Positions 63,678-64,000 of a DNA stretch of 64,000 bases are shown here, in pieces. Each line of letters begins with the position of its first letter. Within the stretch, counting starts at the first letter, position 1. The notes under the pieces were generated by a model, which was not told where the DNA came from, did no database searches, and saw nothing but the letters and a program-made list of their open reading frames with translations. This stretch comes from Desulfurococcales archaeon (GTDB lineage: Archaea; Thermoproteota; Thermoprotei_A; Sulfolobales; Desulfurococcaceae), in contig JALVYU010000007.1 of NCBI GenBank assembly GCA_027022365.1, positions 62,001 through 126,000 on the forward strand. Reading direction: 5' to 3'. The position numbers were made by a program, and so were the translations under genes.

Positions 63678-64000
63678 ATGGTAAAGATCGGGCTAATATA
63701 TAAGCAACTAACACCACGAGACATTAAGGTATTAAATAGTATAGAGAGAGGGATGAAGAGATACGAGTATGTGCCATTAGAACTTATCGAAAAATACTCA
63801 AAATTACCCGAGACACACATTGTCCTGATTCTCTCAAAACTCCACAGACTAAAACTCGTTAAACGCAAAACAATTGCTGGATATAAATCGTTCCGATTAA
63901 CATATTTGGGTCTCGACATGCTTGCATTAAACACGTTTGTCCGCATGAATGTGGTCGAGGCTATAGGCGATAAAGTAGCTGTGGGTAAGGAGAGCGAGAT
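63678..64000 (+). CDS. rio2: Rio2-type protein kinase, N-terminal part (cut by window end)
   Basis: The frame begins at ATG 63678, with GGTG ending 5 nt upstream, and runs off the window after about 107 residues. The N-terminal winged helix (KQLTPRDIKVLNSIERGMKRYEYVPLELIEKYSKLPETHIVLILSKLHRLKLVKR) and the following YLGLDMLALNTFVRMNVVEAIGDKVAVGKESE, start of the RIO kinase P-loop, identify Rio2. Rio2 acts in late maturation of the small ribosomal subunit. The kinase active site is outside the window. Confidence 0.92.
   Translation, partial: MVKIGLIYKQLTPRDIKVLNSIERGMKRYEYVPLELIEKYSKLPETHIVLILSKLHRLKLVKRKTIAGYKSFRLTYLGLDMLALNTFVRMNVVEAIGDKVAVGKESE

Noticed and set aside
63557-63946. Minus-strand open frame of 129 codons
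   Set aside because: It lies antisense to the clear Rio2 N-terminus, has no ribosome-binding site and no family resemblance.
1-64000. CRISPR array, insertion sequences, prophage or defence island
   Set aside because: No regularly spaced direct repeats, transposase, integrase or phage genes were found; the only mobile element is the intein.

Overview
The window is a gene-dense archaeal chromosome segment from the Thermoproteota (Crenarchaeota), most likely a hyperthermophile of the Desulfurococcales (Staphylothermus-like). The clade call rests on a complete cdvA-cdvB-cdvC division operon, a TFE-beta subunit with an iron-sulfur cluster motif, a coiled-coil COG1340 protein, GatDE, a thermosome, a tRNA with a bulge-helix-bulge intron and encoded CCA, and an MCM carrying an intein after Walker B. 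The base composition is AT-leaning. The genus is an inference; 16S rRNA is not in the window.

Layout. 1-8.1 kb is a replication block: Orc1/Cdc6 with a small winged-helix partner, the RFC small and large clamp-loader subunits, a GINS subunit, and MCM interrupted by a 420-residue intein. 8.2-9.9 kb holds small genes (a protein of unknown function, an ArsR-type regulator, an intron-containing tRNA-Pro(GGG), a zinc-ribbon protein). 9.9-18.4 kb is rich in RNA metabolism: a Ser/Thr kinase, CCA-adding enzyme, 2',3'-cyclic phosphodiesterase, UPF0200, UPF0201, RNase Z, tRNA G10 methyltransferase, PRPP synthetase, a radical SAM enzyme and a GPN GTPase. 18.4-21.5 kb encodes the ADP-forming acyl-CoA synthetase pair and a coiled-coil protein. 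21.5-30.9 kb carries cis-prenyltransferase, ITPase/XTPase, S8e, SRP19, Gar1, TFB, TFE-beta, Trm1, a THEP1 NTPase, an HTH regulator, fibrillarin, Nop5 and S30e. 31-34.3 kb is gatDE. 34.5-39.1 kb is mostly proteins without a recognised function around a PPP phosphatase. 39.2-47 kb has the thermosome, RpoK, a site-2 protease, topoisomerase IA, signal peptidase and enolase. 47.5-51.8 kb is cdvABC followed by a GC-rich structured-RNA candidate, a PAC2 protein and Hsp20. 51.8-64 kb has a TGS GTPase, RNase HII, a TIM-barrel protein, a phosphohexomutase, Trm112, several unknown genes, a RuvB-like helicase, an MfnA-type decarboxylase, a divergent Nramp-like membrane protein and the start of Rio2.

Gene starts. 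Many genes carry GGTG ending 5-8 nt (most often exactly 6 nt) before an ATG, TTG or GTG. With a 6-nt gap the GTG inside GGTG is itself in frame three codons upstream, so longest-ORF calls overextend these genes. Starts below were chosen on this basis where it applies.

Regulation and RNA. The least explained signals are clusters of GTAATACC/GGTATTAC motifs before the zinc-ribbon gene and before gar1-tfb, palindromes between nop5 and S30e and before gatD, a tRNA intron complementary to its own D-arm, and several intergenic structured-RNA candidates, the best at 50374-50460. No stretch above 300 bases lacks a gene. I saw no CRISPR array, insertion sequence or rRNA gene.
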